From: Pseudomonadota bacterium
Lineage (GTDB): Bacteria; Pseudomonadota; Gammaproteobacteria; Burkholderiales; Thiobacillaceae
DNA: 64,000 nt
NCBI GenBank assembly: GCA_021811235.1
Contig: JAJZPG010000004.1
Location: 1-64,000 of the forward strand
Reading direction: 5' to 3'
Under the pieces are notes generated by a model. That model made no database searches. It had not been told where the DNA came from and was given only the letters and a program-made list of their open reading frames with translations. A program made the position numbers and the translations under genes. Shown piece by piece: positions 8,804 through 18,599 of this stretch (position 1 is its first letter; each line of letters begins with the position of its first letter).

Positions 8804-9481
8804 ATGCAAACCAGGCTCGTTGCCCTCCCCCTGCTCGCCTCCCTGATGCTGTCCGCCTGCGCCACCAACGACCTGAGCGAATCGCGCGACCTGAGCAAGA
8901 CCGAGAAGGGCGCCATCATCGGCACAGTGAGCGGTGCCGCGCTCGGCGCGATCATCAACCACAGGAACCGCGGCAAGGGCGCACTGATCGGCGCGGTCGG
9001 CGGCGGCCTGACGGGTGCCGGCGTCGGCTACTACATGGACCGGCAGGCGAAGGATCTGCAGAAGCAGCTGCAGCCGGAAATCCAGCGCGGCGACATCAGC
9101 ATCGAAAAACGCGCCTCCGACAACGCCCTGCTGGTCAGCATGACGGCGAGCACCGGCTTCGACACCGATTCCACCCTGCTGAAGCCGGGCTACCTGCCAA
9201 CGCTGAACAAGATTGCGCGCGTCCTGAACCAGTACGGCAAGACCACGGTGACCGTGATCGGCCACACCGACAGCGTCGGCACCCACGAATACAATCAGGC
9301 GCTGTCCGAACGGCGCGCACAGTCGGTGATGGACTACTTCGCCGGCCAGCAGGTCAACCCGTTGCGGCTGGAATCCTACGGCAGGGGCGAAACCGAACCG
9401 CGCGCGGACAACGACACCGAAGCCGGCCGCCAGTTGAACCGCCGCGTCGAGCTGTGGATTCTGCCGGTCGTCGCGGGCTGA
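8804..9481 (+). CDS. OmpA-family outer-membrane lipoprotein with glycine zipper
   Basis: The 225-residue protein starts with a lipoprotein signal; the lipobox LSAC puts the lipidated cysteine at residue 19, followed by Ala, which favours outer-membrane sorting. Residues 35-80 form a glycine-zipper segment (GAIIGTVSGAALGAI..., GAVGGGLTGAGVGYY). The C-terminal half is an OmpA/MotB peptidoglycan-binding domain (VIGHTDSVGTHEYN, ALSERRAQSV, NRRVEL). Architecture resembles E. coli YiaD. A likely role is anchoring the outer membrane to the wall. Confidence 0.9.
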   Translation: MQTRLVALPLLASLMLSACATNDLSESRDLSKTEKGAIIGTVSGAALGAIINHRNRGKGALIGAVGGGLTGAGVGYYMDRQAKDLQKQLQPEIQRGDISIEKRASDNALLVSMTASTGFDTDSTLLKPGYLPTLNKIARVLNQYGKTTVTVIGHTDSVGTHEYNQALSERRAQSVMDYFAGQQVNPLRLESYGRGETEPRADNDTEAGRQLNRRVELWILPVVAG

Positions 9482-9500
9482 TCGCTGCCGGAGGCGAAAC

Positions 9501-10097
9501 ATGATCGAGGACACCGCACGCTTCAACCGCGCGATCGCGTTGTTCGATGCTGCCAATGCGGAAGATCCCAACCTGGACGAAGGTCAGCCGAAGGAACTGC
9601 TGTACGGCCGGCGCATGTCGGAGATGCTCGACCGCTTTGCGCCGAACGCCTCCGAGGCGGCGCAACTGGCAGTGCGCGCCCAGCATATCCAACGCTGGAC
9701 AGTCCCGCGCAGCAGCCAGCCGATGACCAAGGAAGGCTATCACGCGTGGCGTACGGGCCTGTATACGTTCCACGCCGGCACTGCCGGCGAATTGATGCGC
9801 CTGGCCGGCTACGGCGACGACATGATCGAACGCGTCAAGAAAGCGGTGGGCAAACGGGGCATCAAGGTCAATCCGGACACGCAGCTGCTGGAGGACATCG
9901 CCAATCTGGTGTTCATCGAGCACTACATGCTGGCGTTCGCCCAGACCAAACCCGGGTATGACGAAGCGAAATGGCTGGAGATCACTCGCCGCACCTGGGG
10001 CAAGATGTCGAAAGCCGCACAGGCCTTTGCGCTGTCCGGCAGGATCACCTTGCCGGCACCGCTGGTGCCGCTGATCGCCAAGGCGATCAGCCAGTAA
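9501..10097 (+). CDS. DUF4202 family protein
   Basis: The 198-residue protein resembles the DUF4202 family, which has no established function. It is predicted soluble and helical, with histidines and acidic residues in segments such as RAQHIQRW, YHAWRTGLYTFHAG and FIEHYMLAF that could bind metal, reminiscent of HD-like proteins; this is inference. It lies 19 bp after the OmpA-type lipoprotein gene and may be co-transcribed. It is convergent with gloA. Confidence 0.8.
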   Translation: MIEDTARFNRAIALFDAANAEDPNLDEGQPKELLYGRRMSEMLDRFAPNASEAAQLAVRAQHIQRWTVPRSSQPMTKEGYHAWRTGLYTFHAGTAGELMRLAGYGDDMIERVKKAVGKRGIKVNPDTQLLEDIANLVFIEHYMLAFAQTKPGYDEAKWLEITRRTWGKMSKAAQAFALSGRITLPAPLVPLIAKAISQ

Positions 10098-10123
10098 TCA
10101 AACGCTGGAAACGGGAGCCGCGC

Positions 10124-10537
10124 TCACTCGGCCCATTCCTTCACCCAGCCCGCCGTTCCCTTCTGGATGAATTCGATCGGATAGCCGTCCGGGTCCTCGA
10201 TGAAGGCGATCACGGTCGTGCCGTGCGACATCGGCCCAGCCGGGCGCAGCACCTTGCCGCCCTTGGCCGCCGCGGCGTCGCACGCCGCATAGGCGTCGTC
10301 GACCTCGATCGCGATGTGGCCGTAGCCGCTGCCGACTTCGTATTTGTCGACCCCCCAGTTGTAGGTGAGTTCGAGCACCGCCGCACGGTCCTCGGTGTCA
10401 TAGCCGACGAAGGCCAGGGTGAACTTGCCGCCCGGGTAATCCTTGCGGCGCAGCAGCTTCATGCCGAGGACCTGGGTGTAGAAATCGATCGAGCGGTCGA
10501 GATCGCCGACACGCAGCATGGTGTGTAAAAGTCTCAT
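10124..10537 (-). CDS. gloA: Lactoylglutathione lyase (glyoxalase I)
   Basis: GloA converts the methylglyoxal-glutathione hemithioacetal to S-lactoylglutathione. The 137-residue protein carries all four metal ligands at the E. coli positions (His5, Glu56, His74, Glu122), which indicates the Ni-dependent bacterial type. The start at 10537 is supported by a strong upstream GGAGGG and by family length; an upstream in-frame extension is not homologous. It is the last gene of the glyQ-glyS-gmhB-plsC-ygjP-like series, after a 136-bp gap, so it may have its own promoter. Confidence 0.95.
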   Translation of the reverse strand: MRLLHTMLRVGDLDRSIDFYTQVLGMKLLRRKDYPGGKFTLAFVGYDTEDRAAVLELTYNWGVDKYEVGSGYGHIAIEVDDAYAACDAAAAKGGKVLRPAGPMSHGTTVIAFIEDPDGYPIEFIQKGTAGWVKEWAE

Positions 10538-10673
10538 TGCATCCCTCCACGAAGACGCCAAGCCCACGAAAAACCCAGGGGATTGTGCCGGCAAGCGAGT
10601 CCGGGCATCGGTCGCCGCGAACACAAGCACGTGCATTTTCTTCGCGGCCTGCCTGGACAACCCGGCTGTTCAA

Positions 10674-11333
10674 TCAAACCTGAAACAACACAGCGCCCAT
10701 TCTGCGCAACTCGGCGCGCCTTGCCAATGCATCGGGACACAGTTCGGCGACCTGCGCCCAGAAACGCGGCGAATGGTCGAGGTGGACGAGGTGGGCGAGC
10801 TCGTGCGCGGCAACGTAGTCGATCAGCGCGAGGGGCGCCTGCACCAGCCGCCAGTTGAGGCGGATGTGGCCGTGCCGCGTGCAGCTTCCCCATTGCGTCT
10901 GCGCGTCGGACAGGGCGAAGCGGCTGGGTGCGCGCCCCAGCCTGCGGGCGATGCGCGCGAGCCGCCAGCCCAGCAGGCGGCCGGCCTGTGCGCTCAGCCA
11001 GTCGCGCACGATGGCCCCGACATCGGCATCCAGCGGCGCGTGCACGCGCAGGGTGTCGCCAAGACGCATCACTTCGACGAACAGGGACGCCCGCACGTCG
11101 AGCGCGAGCACCTTCCCGAGGTAGCGAACTTCAGCCAGCGATGCGGCAGCGGCCTGCGGCGCGCGTTCCTGCATGCGGTTCCATGCCCGGCGCAGCCAGT
11201 CGTGCTGCTGTACGACATAGCATTCGATCTCGGCCCGCGGGGTCCAGCTCGGCGCATGGATACGGACTTCGCTCGGGGTGACGGTCAAGCCCAGCGTGCG
11301 GCGGCGGCGCGAACGCCGCAGCTGGTAGGGCAC
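10674..11333 (-). CDS. YgjP-like (SprT/M48-type) zinc metallopeptidase domain protein
   Basis: The 219-residue protein contains HELAHLVHLDHSPRFW, the HExxH zinc motif with the downstream His typical of the YgjP/DUF45 family, preceded by WGSCTRHGHIRLNW. The N terminus is very basic. The indicated GTG start has no clear ribosome-binding site; the frame stays open about 20 codons upstream to a TGA and encodes LQLGDAS, which resembles relatives, so the true start could be a rare codon upstream. It starts 29 bp after plsC. The substrate is unknown. Confidence 0.85.
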   Translation of the reverse strand: MPYQLRRSRRRRTLGLTVTPSEVRIHAPSWTPRAEIECYVVQQHDWLRRAWNRMQERAPQAAAASLAEVRYLGKVLALDVRASLFVEVMRLGDTLRVHAPLDADVGAIVRDWLSAQAGRLLGWRLARIARRLGRAPSRFALSDAQTQWGSCTRHGHIRLNWRLVQAPLALIDYVAAHELAHLVHLDHSPRFWAQVAELCPDALARRAELRRMGAVLFQV

Positions 11334-11361
11334 GCTGGCGTCGCCGAGCTGAAGGACGCCG

Positions 11362-12084
11362 CTATTGGCGCGCGGCAGCAGGGGGCAGCCTCGTCATTTC
11401 GGTTTCGATCCAGGCCTCGACCGCACGCGTAAGCTCGGCGGCGGTCCTGCCTTCGGTCGGTATCGCCGGCCCGATGCGCACGGTGACGGTGCCGGGCCGC
11501 TTGACGAAGGCATTCTTCGGCCACACCTCGCCGGCGTTGTGCGCCACCGGCACGATGGGCGCGCCCGTCTCCGCCGCCAGCCAGCCGCCGCCGATGCCGT
11601 AGCGGCCCTTCTCGCCCGGCGCGACGCGCGTGCCTTCGGGAAACACCAGCACCCAGAAGCCCTGCTCCAGCTTCTGCCTGCCCTGGGTCACGATCTGCTT
11701 CAGCGCCTCGCGCCCGGCACTGCGGTCGATCGCGATCGGGTTCAGCAGGCGGAAACCCCAGCCGAAGAACGGTACCTTCAGCAGTTCCTGCTTGATCACC
11801 GGCGAAACCGGCGGGAACAAGAACAGGAATGCCACCGTTTCCCACGCCGACTGGTGCTTGGCGAGAATGATGGCAGGCCGATCGGGAAGATGCTCCAGCC
11901 CTTCCACCACGTAGCGGATGCCCAGCAGCCAGCGCGCCAGCCAGATCACGAGGTGGTTGTAGCCGGTGATCAGGCGGTAGCGTGCGTGCGCCGAAAGCGG
12001 AAAACTGAGGAGCGCGACCAGGCTGAAGACGATCGTCAGCATGGTCTGCAGAACCGCGAAAATCGCCGAGCGGATCAGGTTCAT
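11362..12084 (-). CDS. plsC: 1-acyl-sn-glycerol-3-phosphate acyltransferase
   Basis: PlsC acylates lysophosphatidic acid to phosphatidic acid at the inner membrane. The 240-residue protein has an N-terminal hydrophobic helix (about 8-30), the HX4E motif HQSAWE, the FPEGTR substrate motif and a downstream IVPVAHN block. It overlaps gmhB by 4 bp, indicating translational coupling. The plsC-gmhB-glyS-glyQ linkage is common in betaproteobacteria. Confidence 0.93.
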   Translation of the reverse strand: MNLIRSAIFAVLQTMLTIVFSLVALLSFPLSAHARYRLITGYNHLVIWLARWLLGIRYVVEGLEHLPDRPAIILAKHQSAWETVAFLFLFPPVSPVIKQELLKVPFFGWGFRLLNPIAIDRSAGREALKQIVTQGRQKLEQGFWVLVFPEGTRVAPGEKGRYGIGGGWLAAETGAPIVPVAHNAGEVWPKNAFVKRPGTVTVRIGPAIPTEGRTAAELTRAVEAWIETEMTRLPPAAARQ

Positions 12085-12623
12085 GCGGCTCTTTTAAGCA
12101 AGTATTCGACCGCCTCGCTCAAGTCGGCGAACACCGGGGTATCCTTGGGCAGGCCGCCTGCCGCCAGGGTCTTCTCGCCCTTGCCGGTGCGGACCAGCAG
12201 CGGATGCGCACCCACGCTGGCCGCCGCCAGCAGGTCGCGCAGCGAATCGCCGACCGCAGGCACGTCGGTGAGGTCGCGGCCGTAGCGCGCGGCGATCTCG
12301 TCGAACAGCCCGGGTTTGGGCTTGCGGCATTCGCAGTTCATGTCGGCCGCGTGCGGACAGTAGAACACCGCCTCGATGCGCCCGCCCGCCTGCGCCGCCG
12401 CCTTATGCATCTTGGCGTGTATGGCATTGAGGGTCGCCATCTCGAACAGCCCGCGCGCAAGGCCGGACTGGTTGGTCGCCACCACCACGCGCCAGCCCTC
12501 GCGCGTCAGCCGCGCGATCGCTTCCAGGCTGCCGGGAATGGGTTTCCATTCTTCCGGAGACTTGATGAACTGGGCGGAGTCGAAATTGATGACGCCGTCG
12601 CGGTCGAGAATGATGAGCTTCAT
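12081..12623 (-). CDS. gmhB: D-glycero-beta-D-manno-heptose-1,7-bisphosphate 7-phosphatase
   Basis: GmhB removes the C7 phosphate in ADP-heptose synthesis for LPS inner core. The 180-residue HAD phosphatase begins MKLIILDRDGVIN with the nucleophile Asp7 and acid/base Asp9. It has motif II ATNQSG, the zinc-binding cluster CPHAADMNCEC and the GDSLRDL motif. The start at 12623 places the HAD motif at the usual distance; upstream in-frame residues are not homologous. The downstream plsC start overlaps its stop. Confidence 0.93.
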   Translation of the reverse strand: MKLIILDRDGVINFDSAQFIKSPEEWKPIPGSLEAIARLTREGWRVVVATNQSGLARGLFEMATLNAIHAKMHKAAAQAGGRIEAVFYCPHAADMNCECRKPKPGLFDEIAARYGRDLTDVPAVGDSLRDLLAAASVGAHPLLVRTGKGEKTLAAGGLPKDTPVFADLSEAVEYLLKRAA

Positions 12624-12633
12624 GAACGAAAGT

Positions 12634-14735
12634 TTACGCCGCCAGACGCGACAAGTCCGCAACCCGGTTCATCGTCCGGTGCAACTGGTTCAGCAGCGCC
12701 AGCCGGTTGGCCTTGAGGGCGGGATCGTCGGCGTTGACCATCACATGATCGAAGAAAGCGTCGACCGGCGTTTTCAGCGCGGCTAGCTTCTGCAGCGACG
12801 TAGTGTAGTCGCCCGCCTCGAAGGCCGCGTCGGCCTGCGGCGCGATGTCGGAAAGCGCGGCAAACAGCGCCGTTTCCGCCACCTCGACAAAGCGCGCCGG
12901 GTCGGCCGCATTGCCCACCTCGCCTTCGGCTTTTTTCAGGATGTTGCCGACGCGCTTGTTGGCAGCGGCGAGCGCGGGGGCTTCGGGCAATGTTGCAAAG
13001 GCGCGCACCGCCTCCAGTTGCTTCGGCACCAGATAGGTCTGCGTCGGGTTCTGGCTCAGCACCGCATCGACCTCGTTCGCGGAATAGCCCTGTTCGCGCA
13101 TCGCGCCACTGAGACGCTCGAACATGAACATCTCTAAGTCTGTGTGCGCTTGCCCCAACAGCCCCTGCGGGAAAGCAGCGAAGGCGATATTGATTAGATC
13201 GAACTGGCGAAGCGGCAACTCCTTCTCAATCAGCATGCGGATCACGCCGAGCGCGTGCCGGCGCAGCGCGAATGGATCCTTGTCGCCAGTCGGCTTCTCG
13301 CCAATGCCGAACAGGCCAACCAGCGTTTCCAGCTTGTCCGCCAGCGCCACGCACACGCCCACCGAATTGCGCGGCAGCTCGTCGCCGGCAAAGCGCGGCT
13401 TGTAGTGATCCTCGATGGCGAATGCAATATCGTCGGCAAGCCCGTCGTGCTGCGCGTAATAGCGTCCCATGATGCCCTGCAGCTCGGGGAACTCGCCCAC
13501 CATGTCGGTCAGCAGATCGGCCTTGGCCAGCAGCGCCGCCTGGTCGGCCTTCAGCGCCAGCGGCTCGCCGCCGAGCTGCTGACCGATGGCGCGGGCGATC
13601 GCCTGCACCCGCGTCACGCGCTCGCCCTGGGTACCGAGCTTGTTGTGGTACACCACCTTGGCCAGCCCCAATACCCGCGAATCCAGTGCCTTCTTGCGAT
13701 CCTGGTCGAAGAAGAACTTGGCGTCAGCCAGGCGCGGACGCACCACGCGCTCGTTGCCCTGAACAACGGCAGACGCGTCCTCGGGCGCGATGTTAGAGAC
13801 GATGAGGAACTGGTTGGTGAGCTTGCCGGCCGCGTCGAGCAGCGGGAAATACTTCTGGTTCGCCTTCATGGTGAGGATCAGGCATTCCTGCGGCACTTCG
13901 AGGAAGGCTTCCTCGAACTTGCCGAGCAATACGTTGGGACGCTCGACCAATGCGGTGACTTCGTCCAGGAGCGCGTCGTCCTCGACCGGCACGAGCCCCA
14001 GCGGCGCGGCGGCCGCCTGCAGCTGCCGCACGATCTCGGCACGGCGCTCGGCGAAGCTCGCGATCACCGCTCCCTCCTCCGCCATCTGCAAGGCATAGCA
14101 GTCGGCATTGGTGAGTGCGACCGCCTCGGCACGCGCCTCGAAGCGGTGTCCTTGCGTCATGCGGCCTGCTTCGAGGCCGAGCACGGAAATTGGCACGACG
14201 TCGGCGCCGTGCAGTGCAACGAGACCATGCACCGGGCGCACGAAGTTGACCGTGCTCCAGCCGTCGGCGAGCTGATAAGTCATCATCTTGGGGATCGGCA
14301 ATTTGGCCATCGCGGCTTCGAGCGCACGTTGCAGGCCATCGTCCAGCGCCGTGCCCGGCGCGATGCTGTCGTGGAACAGCGCCTCATTCTTGCCTTCGCC
14401 TTCGCGGCGCAATTTTCCGACCGCGGATTCGCCGGCGCCGAGCGCGGCGAGCCGCTTCAGCAGCGCAGGCGTCGCCTTGCCCTCCGCATCGAGGCCCACG
14501 GCAACCGGCATCAACTTGGTCGATACCGGCTTGTCGGCGGCGCGCACGGACACGCCCGTGATGTGCGCGCCGAGGCGGCGCGGCGAGGCGAAATTCGTGA
14601 CGACGGCAGTCGCATCGGCCAGCCCCTGCGCAACCAGGCTCTCGGCCAGCGCGGCAGCAAAGGCCTCACCCAGTTTCTTCAGCGCCTTGGGCGGCAGTTC
14701 CTCGACAAACAATTCAACCAGCAAATTCTGAGCGC

Positions 14736-14739
<4 letters not shown>
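12634..14739 (-). CDS. glyS: Glycyl-tRNA synthetase beta subunit
   Basis: The 701-residue beta subunit of the alpha2beta2 bacterial glycyl-tRNA synthetase starts with [17 protein letters not shown], a family hallmark. It contains the HD-like central region ([20 protein letters not shown]), the segment [10 protein letters not shown] and a C-terminal anticodon-binding region ([19 protein letters not shown]). Length is normal. The start overlaps the glyQ stop by 4 bp, ensuring balanced synthesis of the two subunits. Confidence 0.97.
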
Positions 14740-15671
<932 letters not shown>

Positions 15672-15765
15672 GGCGGATGTGCGGCTTTTCGGGAAAGCGG
15701 CATTTTAGCGTGGTTGGTGGGGGTTTCGTTGTCGACGGTAGCAGCTGCCTGTGATGGGCGACTGA

Positions 15766-15986
15766 CCGTTGGCCGGGGGTAGCCCGGCAGCTAGTCACTT
15801 TCTTTTGTCTCGCCAAAAGAAAGTAACCCAAGAAAAGGCGACCCCGACAGTCCCGAATTCCCGAAGATCAAGCGCGTCGGGTGGGCGGCAAAGAACTCGC
15901 CCCGCCTTGTTGTTTTTGATTTTGTTTTTTGTGGGCGGAGCTCAAACACCTTTGCCGCTGATCCACCCGACACACTTGATCTTCGG
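15766..15986 (-). repeat. Structured repeat element, copy A (inverted relative to copy B)
   Basis: Reading the minus strand, the element has a large hairpin (15986-15861), a small hairpin and a GC-rich outer end. The small hairpin is an 11-bp perfect stem at 15797-15807/15814-15824 around a hexaloop. The large hairpin pairs CCGAAGATCAAG (15861-15872) with CTTGATCTTCGG (15975-15986), GTCGGGTGG with CCACCCGAC, and GCGGCAAAG with CTTTGCCGC. The outer 23 bases (15766-15788) are a perfect reverse complement of 16331-16353 in copy B. Spurious small reading frames here have no gene-like features. Confidence 0.85.
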
Positions 15987-16136
15987 CGGGTCTGTAAGGG
16001 GCAGAAAGTCAAAACCAGTTTGACTATGAGAAACCGTCGCGAACCGGATTGAGTGCTTCGCAGTGAAGCTCACCCAAGTAAACAAACCGTCCCGTCATAA
16101 CCGGCCTGGTTTTGAGGTTTTCCCCTTATAGCCACG
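15987..16136. other. Unique 150-bp spacer between inverted repeat copies
   Basis: No coding sequence is supported here. Two small inverted repeats are visible: AGTCAAA with TTTGACT around 16007-16024, and GTGCTTC-GCAGT-GAAG near 16052-16067. With the flanking copies, the segment forms the centre of an almost 590-bp palindromic unit between glyQ and the ABC-F gene. Confidence 0.5.
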
Positions 16137-16353
16137 CCGAGAATTGGTCCTGCCGGGCGGATCAGCGGCGAAGGTGTTTGAGCCCCGCTCACAAAAATTA
16201 AACCGGCCCAGCAAAAGCGGGGCGAGTTCTTCGCCGCCCGTCCGGCAGGGCCGATTCTCGGGAATTCGTGGCTGTCGGGGTCGCCTTCTTTTGGTTACTT
16301 TTCTTGGCGAGACAAGAAAAGTGACTAGCGGCCGGGCTACCCCCGGCCAACGG
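16137..16353 (+). repeat. Structured repeat element, copy B
   Basis: On the + strand: a large hairpin (CCGAGAAT at 16137-16144 with ATTCTCGG at 16254-16261, and GCGGCGAAG at 16165-16173 with CTTCGCCGC at 16229-16237); then a linker GGCTGTCGGGGTCGCC; then a 10-bp stem at 16297-16306/16313-16322 with loop GCGAGA; then a GC hairpin CCGGG-CTAC-CCCCGG. Stem sequences differ from copy A while pairing is kept. Loop and linker segments (GAACTCGCCCCGC, GCTCAAACACC on the complementary strand) are conserved. Confidence 0.85.
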
Positions 16354-16410
16354 GCCTCAGCCCATAGAAGGTTCAACCATCAAAAGAGCTTCGCGCCAAT
16401 TCACCGACTG

Positions 16411-16437
16411 GATTGCTTCGCCCCGCTCGCAATGACG
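16411..16437. repeat. Short palindromic intergenic repeat
   Basis: ATTGC at 16412-16416 and GCAAT at 16429-16433 flank a GC-rich centre. The sequence resembles a short intergenic repeat seen in many proteobacterial genomes (GGATTGCTTCG...CGCAATGACG). It lies just downstream of the ABC-F stop and might act in transcript ending; that is inferred. Confidence 0.35.
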
Positions 16438-16460
16438 AGACAGATATAGCTGAACGGGCC

Positions 16461-18470
16461 TTAGGCACTAGCCGCTTCCAGCGCCTCAATCTGCTCCGAC
16501 AACTCCAGCCATTTCTCTTCTTCACGCGCCAACTCGTCATTGACGTGCTGCAGCTGATTCCCAGCCTTCGTGATCTCCTCGACCGACAGTTTCCCGGCCA
16601 GTCGCGCCTCAAGCGCAGCCTTCTCCGCATGCAGCGTCGCCAGACTCTTGTCGAGTTTCTCCAGCGACTGCTTCAGCGGCTTGAGCTTGCCGGAAGGCGC
16701 AGCACGCTTGACCGCCACTGGCGCAGGTTCCGGCTTGGGGGCTTCCGCCAGCTTGCCGGCCTCCTTCAGGCTTTCGCGCAGCCGCTTGCCCTCCTCCAGC
16801 AGATAGCGCTGGTAGTCGTCCAGATCGCCGTCGAACGGTTCGACCCCGCCGCGCGTGACCAGCCAGAATTCGTCGCACACCGAGCGCAACAGGGCGCGGT
16901 CGTGGCTGACCAGCATGAGGGTGCCTTCGAATTCGTTCAAGGCCATCGCCAGCGCTTCGCGGGTGGCCAGATCCAGATGGTTGGTCGGTTCGTCCAGCAG
17001 CAAAAGATTCGGGCGCTGCCACACCAGCATGCACAGCACCAGCCGCGCCTTTTCGCCGCCGCTCATGGTGCCGACGGCCTGCTTGACCATGTCGCCGCTG
17101 AAGTTGAAGGTGCCGAGGAAGTTGCGCAGGTCCTGCTCGCGGCTGCTGAACTGGCCGGCACCGCCATTCGCTATCGTGTCGCGGGCGAGCCGGATCATGT
17201 GTTCCAGCGGGGTGTCCAGCGGGCGCAGCACGTCGAGTTCCTGCTGCGCGAAGTAGCCGATGTTGAGGCCCTTGCCCTCGGTGACGGTCCCGGCGACGAC
17301 CGGCAGGGTGCGCGCGATGGTCTTCACCAGCGTCGACTTGCCCTGGCCGTTGGCGCCGAGGATGCCGATGCGCTGCCCGGCGAAGACCGACTTGCTGACG
17401 TGCTGCACGATCACGGTCGGCGGGGCATACGACTCCACACGTGCTTCAGCACGTAGTGGATCGGAGTCCTTTAGGGTGCCGGGCGGCGCATCGGCGGGCG
17501 GCGGGTAGCCGAAACTGGCGTCGTCGATCGTCAGCATGGGATTGGGCAGGCTGAGCGGCTCCTTGAATTCGAAGGTGAAGTCCGCGCTCGCCAGCATCGG
17601 CGCCAGCTTTTCCATGCGGTCGAGCGCCTTGACCCGGCTCTGCGCCTGCTTGGCCTTGCTGGCCTTGGCCTTGAAGCGGTTGATGAAGGCCTGCAGATGG
17701 GCGATCTTGTCCTGCTGGCGTGCATATGCGGCCTGCTGCAGCGCCATCTGCTCGGCGCGCATGTCTTCGAAGGTGCTGTAGTTGCCGCCGTAGCGGGTGA
17801 GCTGGCCGTTTTCGATATGGATGGTGACGTTGGTCACCGCGTCGAGAAACTCGCGGTCGTGGCTGATCACCAGCAGGGTGCCGGGGTATTTCTTCAGCCA
17901 GGCTTCCAGCCACACCAGCGCGTCGAGATCCAGGTGGTTGGTGGGTTCGTCGAGCAACAGCAGGTCGGACGGGCACATCAGCGCACGGGCAAGCTGCAAT
18001 CTCATGCGCCAGCCGCCGGAAAAGCTGTTGACCGGCCGATCCAGTTCGCGCACCTGGAAACCCAGGCCGAGGATCAGCGCCTGCGCGCGCGACTGCGCAT
18101 CGTGCGCGCCGGCGTCGTGCAGGGTCATGTAGGCGTGCGCCATGCGCTCGCCGTCGTCGCTGGCCTCGGCGGCGTCGACTTCGGCCTGCGCTTCGGCCAA
18201 CTGGGTGTCGCCGGCGATGACGAAATCGGTGGCGGATGCATCCGTCTCAGGCATGTCCTGCGCCACCTGCGCCATGCGCCACTGCGACGGCATGGAAAAG
18301 TCGCCCTTGTCCTCGTGCAGGCTACCGTTGATGAGCGCGAACAGGCTGGACTTGCCGGCGCCGTTGCGGCCGACCAGTCCGACCTTCTCGCCGGGGTTGA
18401 TCGACACCGAGGCGTTGTCGAGCAGGACCTTGGCACTGCGCCTGAGGCTGAGGTTCTTGAGGATGATCAT
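16461..18470 (-). CDS. ABC-F family ATPase, YheS-like
   Basis: The 669-residue protein has two ABC ATPase domains and no membrane segment, typical of ABC-F ribosome-associated factors. Walker A motifs are GRNGAGKSS (domain 1) and GANGQGKST (domain 2); signature motifs are SFSGGW and TMSGGE; both DEPTNHLDL Walker B motifs are intact. A coiled linker (about 235-300) and a charged C-terminal coiled coil (about 590-669) match YheS. Residues about 333-349 (LKDSDPLRAEARVESYA) come from an inserted DNA palindrome just before domain 2 and keep the frame open. A role at the ribosome is inferred from the family. Confidence 0.92.
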   Translation of the reverse strand: MIILKNLSLRRSAKVLLDNASVSINPGEKVGLVGRNGAGKSSLFALINGSLHEDKGDFSMPSQWRMAQVAQDMPETDASATDFVIAGDTQLAEAQAEVDAAEASDDGERMAHAYMTLHDAGAHDAQSRAQALILGLGFQVRELDRPVNSFSGGWRMRLQLARALMCPSDLLLLDEPTNHLDLDALVWLEAWLKKYPGTLLVISHDREFLDAVTNVTIHIENGQLTRYGGNYSTFEDMRAEQMALQQAAYARQQDKIAHLQAFINRFKAKASKAKQAQSRVKALDRMEKLAPMLASADFTFEFKEPLSLPNPMLTIDDASFGYPPPADAPPGTLKDSDPLRAEARVESYAPPTVIVQHVSKSVFAGQRIGILGANGQGKSTLVKTIARTLPVVAGTVTEGKGLNIGYFAQQELDVLRPLDTPLEHMIRLARDTIANGGAGQFSSREQDLRNFLGTFNFSGDMVKQAVGTMSGGEKARLVLCMLVWQRPNLLLLDEPTNHLDLATREALAMALNEFEGTLMLVSHDRALLRSVCDEFWLVTRGGVEPFDGDLDDYQRYLLEEGKRLRESLKEAGKLAEAPKPEPAPVAVKRAAPSGKLKPLKQSLEKLDKSLATLHAEKAALEARLAGKLSVEEITKAGNQLQHVNDELAREEEKWLELSEQIEALEAASA
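17431..17468. repeat. REP-like palindrome inserted in frame inside the ABC-F gene
   Basis: The 38-bp palindrome has outer arms GACTCC / GGAGTC, then CCAC / GTGG, then a perfect 7-bp stem ACGTGCT-TC-AGCACGT. It lies wholly within coding sequence, adding a hydrophilic stretch between the linker and the second ATPase domain at a position where ABC-F relatives usually vary in loop length. It resembles in principle the Rickettsia palindromic elements that insert in frame into genes. Confidence 0.75.
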
Positions 18471-18544
18471 GCAGAAGATGCGGCGCGCAGGACGCGCACC
18501 GGCTGAATCGAAAGTCGGATTCTACCTTGACCCGTCCGCCCCCT

Positions 18545-18599
18545 CTGACGGGGTGCCGGATGTCCGGCACTTCGACGCGGGCTGACGGTTTTCCGTCAG
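18545..18599. promoter_or_regulatory. Cluster of palindromic candidate activator sites
   Basis: Two perfect dyads lie 100-175 bp upstream of the sigma54-type promoter: GTGCCGGA-TG-TCCGGCAC (18553-18570) and CTGACGG-TTTT-CCGTCAG (18582-18599). The half-site CTGACGG also occurs at 18545-18551, and CCGTCA occurs again near 18612. Position and symmetry suit upstream activating sequences for an enhancer-binding protein. The second dyad could alternatively be a terminator-like hairpin, but it lacks a T-run. Confidence 0.5.

Noticed and set aside
10538-10660. N-terminal 41-residue extension of GloA
   Set aside because: The strong GGAGGG and the exact match of metal-ligand numbering to E. coli both place the start at 10537.
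15766-16353. Insertion sequence or MITE with terminal inverted repeats
   Set aside because: Considered because of the 23-bp perfect inverted ends, but no target duplication was found, a third single copy exists at the window start, and each arm is itself a full hairpin unit; two independent elements fit better. Still open.
15769-16449. Several 60-100-codon open frames in the glyQ to ABC-F gap
   Set aside because: They lie within the inverted structured repeat, occur on both strands through the same hairpins, and have no ribosome-binding sites or protein-like composition.
18582-18599. Rho-independent terminator CTGACGG-TTTT-CCGTCAG
   Set aside because: Perfect stem, but no T-run on either side, and the half-site recurs at 18545 and 18612, which favours protein-binding sites.
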